Below the pieces are notes generated by a model. It was not told where the DNA came from. It made no database searches and saw only the letters and a list, made by a program, of their open reading frames with translations. The position numbers were made by a program, and so were the translations under genes. A stretch of DNA of 12,464 nucleotides, taken from contig NZ_CAPJ01000244.1 in the NCBI RefSeq assembly GCF_000331775.1, positions 1 through 12,464 of the forward strand, read 5' to 3'. Each line of letters begins with the position of its first letter. Positions within the stretch are counted from its first letter, which is position 1. Below, piece after piece: positions 5,848 to 12,360 of the stretch. Origin of the DNA: Xanthomonas translucens pv. translucens DSM 18974 (GTDB lineage: Bacteria > Pseudomonadota > Gammaproteobacteria > Xanthomonadales > Xanthomonadaceae).

Positions 5848-7365
5848 ATGGCCCAGATACGCAAGGTGGTGATCGCAGGCGGCGGCACGGCGGGCTGGAT
5901 CGCCGCCTGCGCGCTGGCGCACCAGTTCCGCGACCTGCTGGACATCACCCTGATCGAGTCCGAGCAGATCGGCACGGTCGGCGTCGGCGAATCCACGGTG
6001 CCGCCGATCCGCAGCTTCCACCGTTTCCTGCAGATCGACGAGCAGGAATTCCTGCGCGCCGTGGCCGGCACCTTCAAGCTCTCCATTTCCTTCGAGAACT
6101 GGCGCCGGCCCGGCGAGCGCTACATTCACCCGTTCGGCCTCACCGGACACAGCACCCTGGTCTGCGCGTTCCACCATTTCTGGCTGGAGGCGCAGCGGCG
6201 CGGGATGCTCTCCGAGCTGGGCGACTACTGCCTGGAAACGGTGGCTTCGCGCCTGGACCGTTTCGCGCTGCAGCAGTCGCCGCCGGTCAACTACGCCTAC
6301 CATCTCGATGCCGGGCTGTACGCGCGGCTGCTGCGCGGCCACGCCGAGCGCCACGGCCTCAAGCGCGTGGAGGGCAAGATCCAGCAGGTCCGGCAGCACG
6401 CCGAGAGCGGCTGCGTCGAAGCGCTGCTGCTGGAAGACGGTACGCTGGTCGAAGGCGATCTGTTCATCGACTGCACCGGTTTCCGCGGCCTGCTGATCGA
6501 ACAGACCCTGCACACCGGCTACGAGGACTGGACGCAGTGGCTGCCCTGCGATCGCGCGGTGGCGGTGCAGACCGAGGCGGTGGCGGCGCCGGTGCCGTAC
6601 ACCCGCGCCATCGCCCACGCCGCCGGCTGGCGCTGGCATATCCCGCTGCAGCACCGCGTCGGTTGCGGGCTGGTGTTTTCCAGCGCGCACCTGTCCGACG
6701 ACGAAGCACGCGCCAAGCTGCTGCACGACGCGGCCGCGCCGCCGATCAAGGAGCCGTGGCTGGTGCCGTTCCGCACCGGCCGCCGGCGCAAGGCCTGGAA
6801 CAAGAACGTGGTCGCGCTGGGCCTGGCCAGCGGCTTCATCGAGCCGCTGGAATCCACCAGCATCCATCTGACCATCGCCGCGGTGATGCGGCTGCTCACG
6901 CTGTTCCCGAGCGAGGGCATCGCGCCGGCGATGGTGGACCTGTACAACGCTGTCAGCCGCGCCGAGATGGAGCACGTGCGCGATTTCATCATCCTGCACT
7001 ACCACGCCAACCAGCGCGACGAACCGATGTGGCAGGCCTGCCGCGAGATGGCGCTGCCCGATTCGCTGCAGCAGCGGCTGCGCGCCTGGCGCGAGCGCGC
7101 GCACGCCTGGCAGGGCGCCGACGAACTGTTCCGGGTGGATTCGTGGATCCACGTGCTGCTCGGCCAGGGCATCGTGCCGGCGCAGCACCACCCGCTGGCG
7201 CGCGCGCTGCCGGACCAGCAGCTGCAGCAGTTCCTCGACGCGATCCGCCAGCCCATCGACCGCGCGGTGGCGCAGATGCCGTCGCAGCAGGACTTCATCG
7301 CCCGCTATTGCAAGGCCGGGCCGGAGGTCTGGGCAGGGCGGGCTCCTGTTGCGGCGCCGGCATGA
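5848..7365 (+). CDS. Flavin-dependent halogenase (tryptophan halogenase family)
   Basis: A 505-residue enzyme that should use FADH2, O2 and halide to halogenate an electron-rich aromatic ring. The FAD-binding GGGTAG is at 11-16, followed by VGVGESTVP (44-52). The Lys that carries the active halogen species (PrnA/RebH K79) is K77 in GTFKLS. The flavin monooxygenase-suppressing motif WxWxIP is W261-R-W-H-I-P266. The catalytic Glu (PrnA E346) is E335 in EPLESTS. Ser338 replaces the Gly usual after EST in free-tryptophan halogenases, as in the receptor-linked subgroup. AGGAG (5833-5837) lies 10 bases before ATG 5848, and the gap from the cupin gene is 34 bases. Characterised relatives from Xanthomonas and Brevundimonas act on free indole in vitro with a preference for bromide, but their natural substrates are unknown. 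It needs a flavin reductase, which is not encoded nearby. Confidence 0.93.
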   Translation: MAQIRKVVIAGGGTAGWIAACALAHQFRDLLDITLIESEQIGTVGVGESTVPPIRSFHRFLQIDEQEFLRAVAGTFKLSISFENWRRPGERYIHPFGLTGHSTLVCAFHHFWLEAQRRGMLSELGDYCLETVASRLDRFALQQSPPVNYAYHLDAGLYARLLRGHAERHGLKRVEGKIQQVRQHAESGCVEALLLEDGTLVEGDLFIDCTGFRGLLIEQTLHTGYEDWTQWLPCDRAVAVQTEAVAAPVPYTRAIAHAAGWRWHIPLQHRVGCGLVFSSAHLSDDEARAKLLHDAAAPPIKEPWLVPFRTGRRRKAWNKNVVALGLASGFIEPLESTSIHLTIAAVMRLLTLFPSEGIAPAMVDLYNAVSRAEMEHVRDFIILHYHANQRDEPMWQACREMALPDSLQQRLRAWRERAHAWQGADELFRVDSWIHVLLGQGIVPAQHHPLARALPDQQLQQFLDAIRQPIDRAVAQMPSQQDFIARYCKAGPEVWAGRAPVAAPA

Positions 7366-7389
7366 GGGGCAGTGCGATGGGAGCCCGCC
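7337..7389 (+). terminator. Perfect 10-bp inverted repeat across the halogenase stop codon
   Basis: GGCGGGCTCC (7337-7346) and GGAGCCCGCC (7380-7389) are exact reverse complements with a 33-base loop that contains the TGA at 7363-7365. No T run follows. It could be a 3'-end structure or Rho-dependent stop for the four-gene operon. It also codes for the last residues of the halogenase, so the left arm is constrained by coding. Confidence 0.35.
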
Positions 7390-7593
7390 GTGCAGGCAGG
7401 AGCCGTGTTGCAGCGCCCGGTGCAGCAGGCACGCCGCATGCGTCTGGCTGACCGGCATCGCCCGCAGCAGTCCGGACCGATCCAAGCGGACGGCGAGCGC
7501 TACCCCGATGCGCGCAGCTACCCGTCGTGTCGGGTCGCGGCGGGCGCGGCATGGCGATGATCGAACCACCGCCCTCTTCGAGGATTGCTGCGC

Positions 7594-8844
7594 ATGAATC
7601 TGCACGCCTTGGGTCTTTCCGTAGCGTTGGCGCTGGCCGTGGCGCTGCCGGCGCATGCCGTCGACTTCACGAAAGCGGAACTGGCGCGCGCCACCGCACT
7701 GCAGCAGCGCCTGCTGACGCTGGATTCGCATCTGGACACGCCGGCCAATTTCGCGCGCGGCGACTTCGACATGATGGCCGCGCATGCCGGCAATCGCCTG
7801 GCGCAGGTAGACTATCCGCGCATGCTCGCCGGCGCGCTGGACGGCGGCTTCTGGGCGATCTACACCGGCCAGGGCGAGCGGAGTAGGCAAGCGCATCTGG
7901 ACGATCGCGACGCCGGGCTGCAGCGCCTGATGGCGATCCACGCACTGCTCGCGGCCTATCCAACGCAGTTCGGCATGGCCACCACGCCGGCTGATGCGGT
8001 GCGGATCAAGGCCGCCGGCAAGCGCGTGGTGTACCTGAGCATGGAGAACGCCAGCCCGCTGGTCGCCGATCCCACGCTGCTGCGCTTCTACCACGCGCAA
8101 GGCTTGCGGCTGATGAGCACTGTGCATTTCCTCAACAACGAATTCGCCGATTCGGCCACCGACCCGAAGGGGCCGGAATGGCAGGGCCTGAGTCCCGCCG
8201 GACGGGCGCTGGTGCAGCAGGCGCAGAAACTCGGCATCGTCATCGACCAGTCGCATGCCTCCGATGCGGTCTTCGATCAGTTGATCGCGTTGTCGCCGGT
8301 GCCGATCCTGCTCTCGCACAGCGGCGCGCGCGCAGTGCATGCGCATCCGCGCAACATCGACGATGCGCGGTTGAAGGTATTGGCCGCGCACGGCGGGGTG
8401 ATCCAGATGAACTCCTACGGCGGTTACCTGATCGACACCGGCGCCGGCTCCGAGCGCAAGGCCGCCGAGCAGGCGCTGATCGACGGATACGGCGGCTGGG
8501 AGCATCTGTCACTGGCCGATGGGCCCAAGCTCGGCGACGCCATGAAGGCGCTGGATGCCAATCATCCGGTGCGCCAGGCGACGCTCGACGACTTCTTCGC
8601 GCACTTGCAACACGTGCTGGCGCTGATCGGCCCCGAGCACGTGGGCATCGGCATGGACTGGGACGGCGGCGGCGGCGTGGTCGGCATGGAGGACGTCGGC
8701 GACCTGCCCAAGATCACCGCCTGGTTGCTGCGCAAGGGCTATAGCGAGCAGCAGATCGCCGCCATCTGGGGCGGCAACGTGTTGCGGGTGATGCAGCAGG
8801 CGCAGGACTGGGCCGCCACGCAGGCGCGTGCCGGTGCTTCCTGA
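7594..8844 (+). CDS. Membrane dipeptidase (peptidase M19), exported
   Basis: A 416-residue zinc dipeptidase of the renal dipeptidase family, which cleaves dipeptides including those with a D-residue at the C-terminal side. A signal peptide is clear (MNLHALGLSVALALAVALPAHA, cut after 22), and no lipobox is seen, so it should be periplasmic. Metal ligands by family alignment are H46 and D48 in DSHLDTP, the bridging E151 in SMENAS, H221 in DQSHAS and H242 in LSHSGARAV. R253 (HPRN) and the Asp in GMDWDGG (355/357) complete the active site. GAGGA (7580-7584) is 9 bases before ATG 7594, which fits the signal peptide; a TTG at 7585 is less likely. A gap of 228 bases from the halogenase suggests its own promoter. 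A role in peptide scavenging or peptidoglycan turnover is inferred. Confidence 0.93.
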   Translation: MNLHALGLSVALALAVALPAHAVDFTKAELARATALQQRLLTLDSHLDTPANFARGDFDMMAAHAGNRLAQVDYPRMLAGALDGGFWAIYTGQGERSRQAHLDDRDAGLQRLMAIHALLAAYPTQFGMATTPADAVRIKAAGKRVVYLSMENASPLVADPTLLRFYHAQGLRLMSTVHFLNNEFADSATDPKGPEWQGLSPAGRALVQQAQKLGIVIDQSHASDAVFDQLIALSPVPILLSHSGARAVHAHPRNIDDARLKVLAAHGGVIQMNSYGGYLIDTGAGSERKAAEQALIDGYGGWEHLSLADGPKLGDAMKALDANHPVRQATLDDFFAHLQHVLALIGPEHVGIGMDWDGGGGVVGMEDVGDLPKITAWLLRKGYSEQQIAAIWGGNVLRVMQQAQDWAATQARAGAS

Positions 8845-8854
8845 GGCCATCGCC

Positions 8855-8874
8855 GGCGCGCGGTTCAGCGCGCC
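8855..8874 (+). terminator. Hairpin just after the dipeptidase gene
   Basis: GGCGCGC (8855-8861) pairs perfectly with GCGCGCC (8868-8874) around the loop GGTTCA, 10 bases after the dipeptidase stop. No T run follows. It overlaps the left arm of the longer inverted repeat 8861-8873/8973-8985, so the two folds exclude each other. Confidence 0.35.
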
Positions 8875-8985
8875 TATCGCGCCTGCTGATCGGATGGACA
8901 GCGCGGCGCGCGGCCTGGCGCCGGGCGATGGCGAACAGACGCCAGCCAACGCGTCGAACGGCGCAGTGCTGCGCGCGCTGAACCG
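8861..8985. repeat. 13-bp perfect inverted repeat bounding the dipeptidase-kinase gap
   Basis: CGGTTCAGCGCGC (8861-8873) and GCGCGCTGAACCG (8973-8985) are exact reverse complements separated by 99 bases. Inside, CTGGCG and CGCCAG can form a further stem. There is no flanking target-site duplication, so a mobile element is not supported. The right arm lies where a -35 element for the kinase gene would be expected (TAGCAT at 9002-9007 as a possible -10). Confidence 0.45.
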
Positions 8986-9017
8986 ACGCTGCGGCATCGG
9001 CTAGCATCGGGGCCGCC

Positions 9018-10169
9018 ATGAAGATCGTCATCGCCCCGGATTCGTTCAAGGAAAGCGTGTCCGCGCTGGAGGCGGCCACGCAGATCGAGGCGGGCTTTCG
9101 CGACGTGTTCCCAGCGTGGACCTATCTCAAGGTGCCGGTTGCCGACGGCGGCGAGGGCACGGTCGCGGTGCTGGTCGCGGCCAGCGGCGGGCGCATCGTC
9201 GGCCGCACGGTGACCGGGCCGCTGGGCGTGCCGGTCGCGGCCTTCTTCGGCCTCACCGGCGATGGCCGCACCGGCATCGTCGAGATGGCCGCGGCGAGCG
9301 GACTGGCGCTGCTGCCGCCGGCGCAGCGCGATCCACTCGCCGCCACCAGCTACGGCGTCGGCGAGCTGATCCTGGCCGCGCTGGATGCCGGCGCACGCCA
9401 CCTCATCGTCGGCATCGGCGGCAGCGCCAGCAACGATGGCGGCGCCGGCATGGCGCAGGCGCTGGGCGTGCGCCTGTTCGATGCGCAGGGCCGTGCGCTG
9501 GACGCCGGCGTGGGCGGCGGCGCGCTGGCGGCGCTGGCGCGGATCGATGCCAGTGCGCTGGACCCGCGGCTGCGCGAGTGCAGGTTCGAGGTCGCCTGCG
9601 ATGTCGACAATCCGCTGACCGGGCCGGCCGGCGCCTCGGCGGTGTTCGGGCCGCAGAAGGGCGCCACGCCGGCCCTGGTCGCCCGGCTCGACGCCACCCT
9701 GTGCCACTACGCCAAGGTCATCGAACGCGACCTCGGGATCGCGCTTGCCGGCTTGCGTGGCGGCGGCGCCGGCGGCGGTTTGGGCGCTGCGCTGGTCGCG
9801 TTTCTGGGCGCGCAATTGCGCCCAGGCGCGGACATCGTCGCCGAAGCGCTGGGGCTGGATGCGTTGGTGGCCGACGCCGACCTGGTGATCACCGGCGAGG
9901 GCCGCCTCGACGGCCAAAGCGTGCACGGCAAGACCCCGCTCGGCGTGGCCCGCATCGCCAGACGCCACGGCAAGCCGGTGGTGGCGATCGGCGGCGGCCT
10001 GGGCGCCGGCGCCGAACTGCTGCACGCGCACGGCATCGACGCGATGTTCGGTGCGGTGCAACGCGCCTGCCCCCTGGAGCAGGCATTGGCCGAGGCAGCG
10101 GCGAACCTGCGCACGACGGCCAGGAACGTGGCCGAGGCGATCAGGATCGGACGCAGCCTGCGGCGCTGA
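9018..10169 (+). CDS. glxK: Glycerate 2-kinase (GlxK/GarK family)
   Basis: A 383-residue cytoplasmic kinase that phosphorylates D-glycerate with ATP, giving 2-phosphoglycerate for glycolysis. The usual family length and all blocks are present: APDSFKESVSA (6-16), PVADGGEGT (40-48), GIGGSASNDGGAG (132-144), CDVDNPLTGPAGAS (194-207), GAGGGLGA (250-257) and ITGEGRLDGQS (291-301). GlxK and GarK are not distinguishable by sequence alone, so the symbol marks the family. The start at 9018 matches the conserved MKIVIAPDSFK; the ribosome site is weak (GGGG at 9009-9012). No tartronate semialdehyde reductase or glyoxylate carboligase is adjacent, so the source of glycerate (photorespiratory, sugar-acid or serine-derived) is not shown by context. 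Confidence 0.93.
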   Translation: MKIVIAPDSFKESVSALEAATQIEAGFRDVFPAWTYLKVPVADGGEGTVAVLVAASGGRIVGRTVTGPLGVPVAAFFGLTGDGRTGIVEMAAASGLALLPPAQRDPLAATSYGVGELILAALDAGARHLIVGIGGSASNDGGAGMAQALGVRLFDAQGRALDAGVGGGALAALARIDASALDPRLRECRFEVACDVDNPLTGPAGASAVFGPQKGATPALVARLDATLCHYAKVIERDLGIALAGLRGGGAGGGLGAALVAFLGAQLRPGADIVAEALGLDALVADADLVITGEGRLDGQSVHGKTPLGVARIARRHGKPVVAIGGGLGAGAELLHAHGIDAMFGAVQRACPLEQALAEAAANLRTTARNVAEAIRIGRSLRR

Positions 10170-10230
10170 GCGGCTCCCAAGCCGCGCATGCCCGCCGCGT
10201 GCGAGCTGGCGTTCGGCCGCCGGGAGGCGC

Positions 10231-10267
10231 GCACCACATTGGTGCCAAGCTGGGCCGTATATGGTGC
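10231..10267. promoter_or_regulatory. NtrC-like site plus second half-site upstream of the DUF2628 gene
   Basis: GCACCA-CAT-TGGTGC (10231-10245) is a perfect 6+6 inverted repeat that fits the GCAC-N7-GTGC pattern of enterobacterial NtrC sites. A second TGGTGC lies at 10262-10267, exactly 22 bases after the first (10240-10245), two helical turns on the same face. The second site has only one good half. I see no sigma-54 -24/-12 element downstream, so another regulator with a similar site is possible. Confidence 0.35.
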
Positions 10268-10285
10268 ATAGCGCGCCTGTTCAGC

Positions 10286-10304
10286 TACAATGTAACCGAT
10301 TACA
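10286..10304 (+). promoter_or_regulatory. Possible -10 box and LacI-type operator before the DUF2628 gene
   Basis: TACAAT (10286-10291) is a good -10 hexamer, although no clear -35 is seen. It overlaps TGTAACCGATTACA (10291-10304), a 14-base near-palindrome (halves match at 6 of 7) with central CG, the layout of LacI/CcpA-family operators. A protein bound here would cover the likely transcription start. The ribosome site AAGGA (10308-10312) follows. Confidence 0.4.
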
Positions 10305-10323
10305 AAAAAGGAATTGCCTCCCC

Positions 10324-10728
10324 ATGATTACCCAGAACCTCCCCGAGCGCGCGCCGCTCAGCCCGAAGTGGCAGTTCCGCTTCGATTTCTTCGACCGCCA
10401 CGGCGGGCCGGCCTCGCCCGACTTCAAGGCCGCGTTCAAGGCACTGCCGTCGTTCGGCGACCGCCTCAAGATCAACATGAACTTTTTCGCGTTCTTCTTC
10501 GGCTGGATCTACTTCTTCATCCTCGGCCTGTGGCGCAAGGCGATTGTGCTGATCGGCATCTCGCTGCTGATCGGCGTGCTGTCGTTCTTCCTGCCCAAGA
10601 TGGTCGTCAACGGGCTGGGCGTGGGCTATTCGGTGCTGGTCGGCATGATCGCCAACTACGCCTACTACCTGGAAGTGAAGAAGGGCAGCACCAGTTGGAA
10701 CCCGTTCGAAGGCATGCGCTGGTGGTAA
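10324..10728 (+). CDS. DUF2628 family membrane protein
   Basis: A 134-residue small inner-membrane protein. The N-terminal 50 residues are soluble, with FRFDFFDRHG (18-27) and a segment PDFKAAFKALPSFGDRLKINMNFFAFFFG (32-60) typical of DUF2628 proteins. About three membrane helices follow: roughly 53-70, 73-90 and 95-114. The end is soluble and Trp-rich (SWNPFEGMRWW). The function of the family is unknown. ATG 10324 has AAGGA 11 bases upstream and a likely promoter, so the gene is probably expressed alone. Base use is less GC-rich in the promoter than in the neighbours. It is followed by a repeat-rich convergent region. Confidence 0.85.
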   Translation: MITQNLPERAPLSPKWQFRFDFFDRHGGPASPDFKAAFKALPSFGDRLKINMNFFAFFFGWIYFFILGLWRKAIVLIGISLLIGVLSFFLPKMVVNGLGVGYSVLVGMIANYAYYLEVKKGSTSWNPFEGMRWW

Positions 10729-10742
10729 GCGGGGTGTAACCG

Positions 10743-10777
10743 GGGACGCGGGACGCGGGACTCGGGACTCGGGACTC
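10743..10777 (+). repeat. Tandem heptamer repeat GGGACKC, five copies
   Basis: Five head-to-tail 7-base units: two of GGGACGC then three of GGGACTC, with a partial GG following. Short repeats of this kind are common beyond gene ends in xanthomonads, from general knowledge. The two variants in blocks suggest expansion by slippage. The repeat starts 14 bases after the DUF2628 stop and lies between converging genes. Confidence 0.85.
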
Positions 10778-10840
10778 GGAAAAGCGGTGCGGCGGCGGGT
10801 TGGGCTTCTGCTTTTCGCTCTTCCGGGTCCCTGGTCCCGG
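10764..10840. terminator. Possible bidirectional terminator between convergent genes
   Basis: GAAAAGC (10779-10785) pairs with GCTTTTC (10810-10816). Outside it, CGGGAC units of the heptamer repeat can pair with GTCCCG (10834-10839) and nearby GGTCCC. T runs of four occur on both strands at the inner stem. The fold is long and imperfect, so the exact end points are uncertain, but its place between two converging genes fits termination of both. Confidence 0.4.
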
Positions 10841-10932
10841 CTTCAAGCTCCCATATCCAGCACGTCAACCGATGGCCGTCGAGGAAGCGCTCGGTCATCG
10901 CGCGGTTGTCGAGCGGGAACTGCGCGACCAGG
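10841..10932. other. Gap between hairpin region and permease stop, nothing recognised
   Basis: On the minus strand a frame continues past the permease stop region (including MTERFLDGHRL) into the heptamer repeat. It has no ribosome site and mostly overlaps the permease in another frame. I see no supported gene here. Confidence 0.5.
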
Positions 10933-12360
10933 TCACGGCCGCTGTTCCCCGCGCTGCAGCAGGCTGTGGCGGCGCCCGTAGAGCAGGTAGGCGACCACGC
11001 CGATCGCGTTCCACAGCGCGAACCACCGCTGCGTGGTGTATGGCAGGCTCCAGAACAGATACAGGCAGCCAATGATCGCCAGTGGCCCAACCACCCAGGC
11101 CAGCGGCGTGCGGAACTTGCGCACCCGATGCGGCTCGCGCACGCGCAGCACCAGCAGGCAGGCGGCCACCGCGATGAACGCGGCCAGGGTGCCGGCGTTG
11201 GCCAGTGCGGCGATCTCGTCCAGCCGCGCCACGCCGGCCAGCGCCGCCACCAGCAGCGCAGTGAACAGCGTGGTCGCCACCGGCGTGCCGGTGCGCGCGC
11301 TGACCTTGGACAGGCCACGCGGCAGCAGCCCGTCGCGCGACATCACGAAGAAGATCCGGCTCTGCCCGTACAGGAACGCCAACAGCACCGTCGGCAGTGC
11401 GATCACCGCGGCCGCGGCGATCACCGTCGCCGCCTTGCCATGGCCGAGTTCGCGCAGGATCAGCGCCAGCGGTTCGGCACTCTGGCCGAACACGGTGTAG
11501 CGCATCGCGCCGACCGCGGACAGCGCCACCAGCACGTAGATCAGCGTGCAGCCGACCATCGAGCCGAGGATGCCGATCGCCAGGTCGCGCTCGGGCTTCT
11601 TGGTTTCCTCGGCCGCGGTGGAAATCGCGTCGAAGCCGTAGAAGGCGAAGAAGATGATCGCCGCGGCGGCCATCACCCCCCGCTCGACGCCGTCGGCGCC
11701 CATCGATTTGGCGAAGCCGAACGGCATGAACGGCTCCATCCGCGCGCTGTCGAAATGCGGCAGCGCGATCACCACGAACACGGTCAGGGCGACGATCTTC
11801 AGCGCCACCAGCACCGCGTTGACCGTGGCGCTGGCCTGGGTGCCGAGCATCAGCATGCCGGCGACGACGAAAGTGATCAGAACCGCCGGCAGGTTGACGA
11901 ACCCGCCCGGCACATGCGGCCCGGCGGTCAGCCACAGCGGCAGATCCACGCCAACGCCCTTGAGGAAGCCGACCGCATAGCCCGACCACCCGACCGCCAC
12001 CGTGCTGACCACCAGCGAGTACTCCAGGATCAGGCTCCAGCCCACCACCCAGGCGATGCTCTCGCCGAGCGCGATGTAGCTGTAGGTGTAGGCGCTGCCG
12101 GCGGCCGGCATCAGCGTGGCCATCTCCGCGTAGGCCAGCGCGGCGCAGGCGCAGATCGCCCCGGCCACCGCGAACGACAGCAGCACCGCCGGGCCGGCCT
12201 TGTCGGCGCCGACCCCGATCAGGGTGTAGATGCCGGTGCCGACGATCGCGCCGATGCCCAGCGCCACCAGGTGCGGCCAGCTCAGCGTGGGCAGCAGCCG
12301 GCGCCCGGCTTCGTGGACGGTGACCAGATCGAGCGACTTGCGCCGGAACAGGAACGACAT
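10933..12360 (-). CDS. APC-superfamily amino acid permease
   Basis: A 475-residue inner-membrane amino acid transporter with about 12 hydrophobic segments. The broken first helix GIGAIVGTGIYTLIGV (35-50) is the APC substrate-binding motif. YAEMATLMPAAGSAYTY (77-93) and FFAFYGFDAISTAAEETKKPERDL (237-260) place it near the YfnA/cationic amino acid transporter branch; the exact substrate cannot be read from sequence. The start at 12360 is chosen because CGAGG (minus strand, ending at 12366) is 5 bases upstream; the in-frame ATG at 12405 would add 15 residues without a good ribosome site. It is transcribed toward the DUF2628 gene. Its promoter should lie at or beyond the right edge of the window, and I see no convincing one in 12361-12464. 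Confidence 0.93.
   Translation of the reverse strand: MSFLFRRKSLDLVTVHEAGRRLLPTLSWPHLVALGIGAIVGTGIYTLIGVGADKAGPAVLLSFAVAGAICACAALAYAEMATLMPAAGSAYTYSYIALGESIAWVVGWSLILEYSLVVSTVAVGWSGYAVGFLKGVGVDLPLWLTAGPHVPGGFVNLPAVLITFVVAGMLMLGTQASATVNAVLVALKIVALTVFVVIALPHFDSARMEPFMPFGFAKSMGADGVERGVMAAAAIIFFAFYGFDAISTAAEETKKPERDLAIGILGSMVGCTLIYVLVALSAVGAMRYTVFGQSAEPLALILRELGHGKAATVIAAAAVIALPTVLLAFLYGQSRIFFVMSRDGLLPRGLSKVSARTGTPVATTLFTALLVAALAGVARLDEIAALANAGTLAAFIAVAACLLVLRVREPHRVRKFRTPLAWVVGPLAIIGCLYLFWSLPYTTQRWFALWNAIGVVAYLLYGRRHSLLQRGEQRP

Noticed and set aside
7366..7593. Possible REP-like element or small gene between halogenase and dipeptidase
   Set aside because: Only loose similarity among GGAGCC-containing segments. 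Short frames here lack ribosome sites; I see nothing beyond the inverted repeat at its left edge.
5803..8505. 900-codon minus-strand open frame opposite halogenase and dipeptidase
   Set aside because: Antisense shadow spanning two unrelated genes and their gap; no recognisable motifs.
8861..8985. Inverted repeat read as a miniature transposable element
   Set aside because: No flanking target duplication and the inner sequence looks local; copy number cannot be tested here.
10291..10323. Sigma-54 promoter downstream of the NtrC-like site
   Set aside because: A TTGCC occurs but no GG at the required -24 spacing.
10665..11318. 217-codon minus-strand frame across the permease end and heptamer repeat
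   Set aside because: It overlaps the permease in another frame, its translation of the repeat is periodic, and it lacks a start signal.
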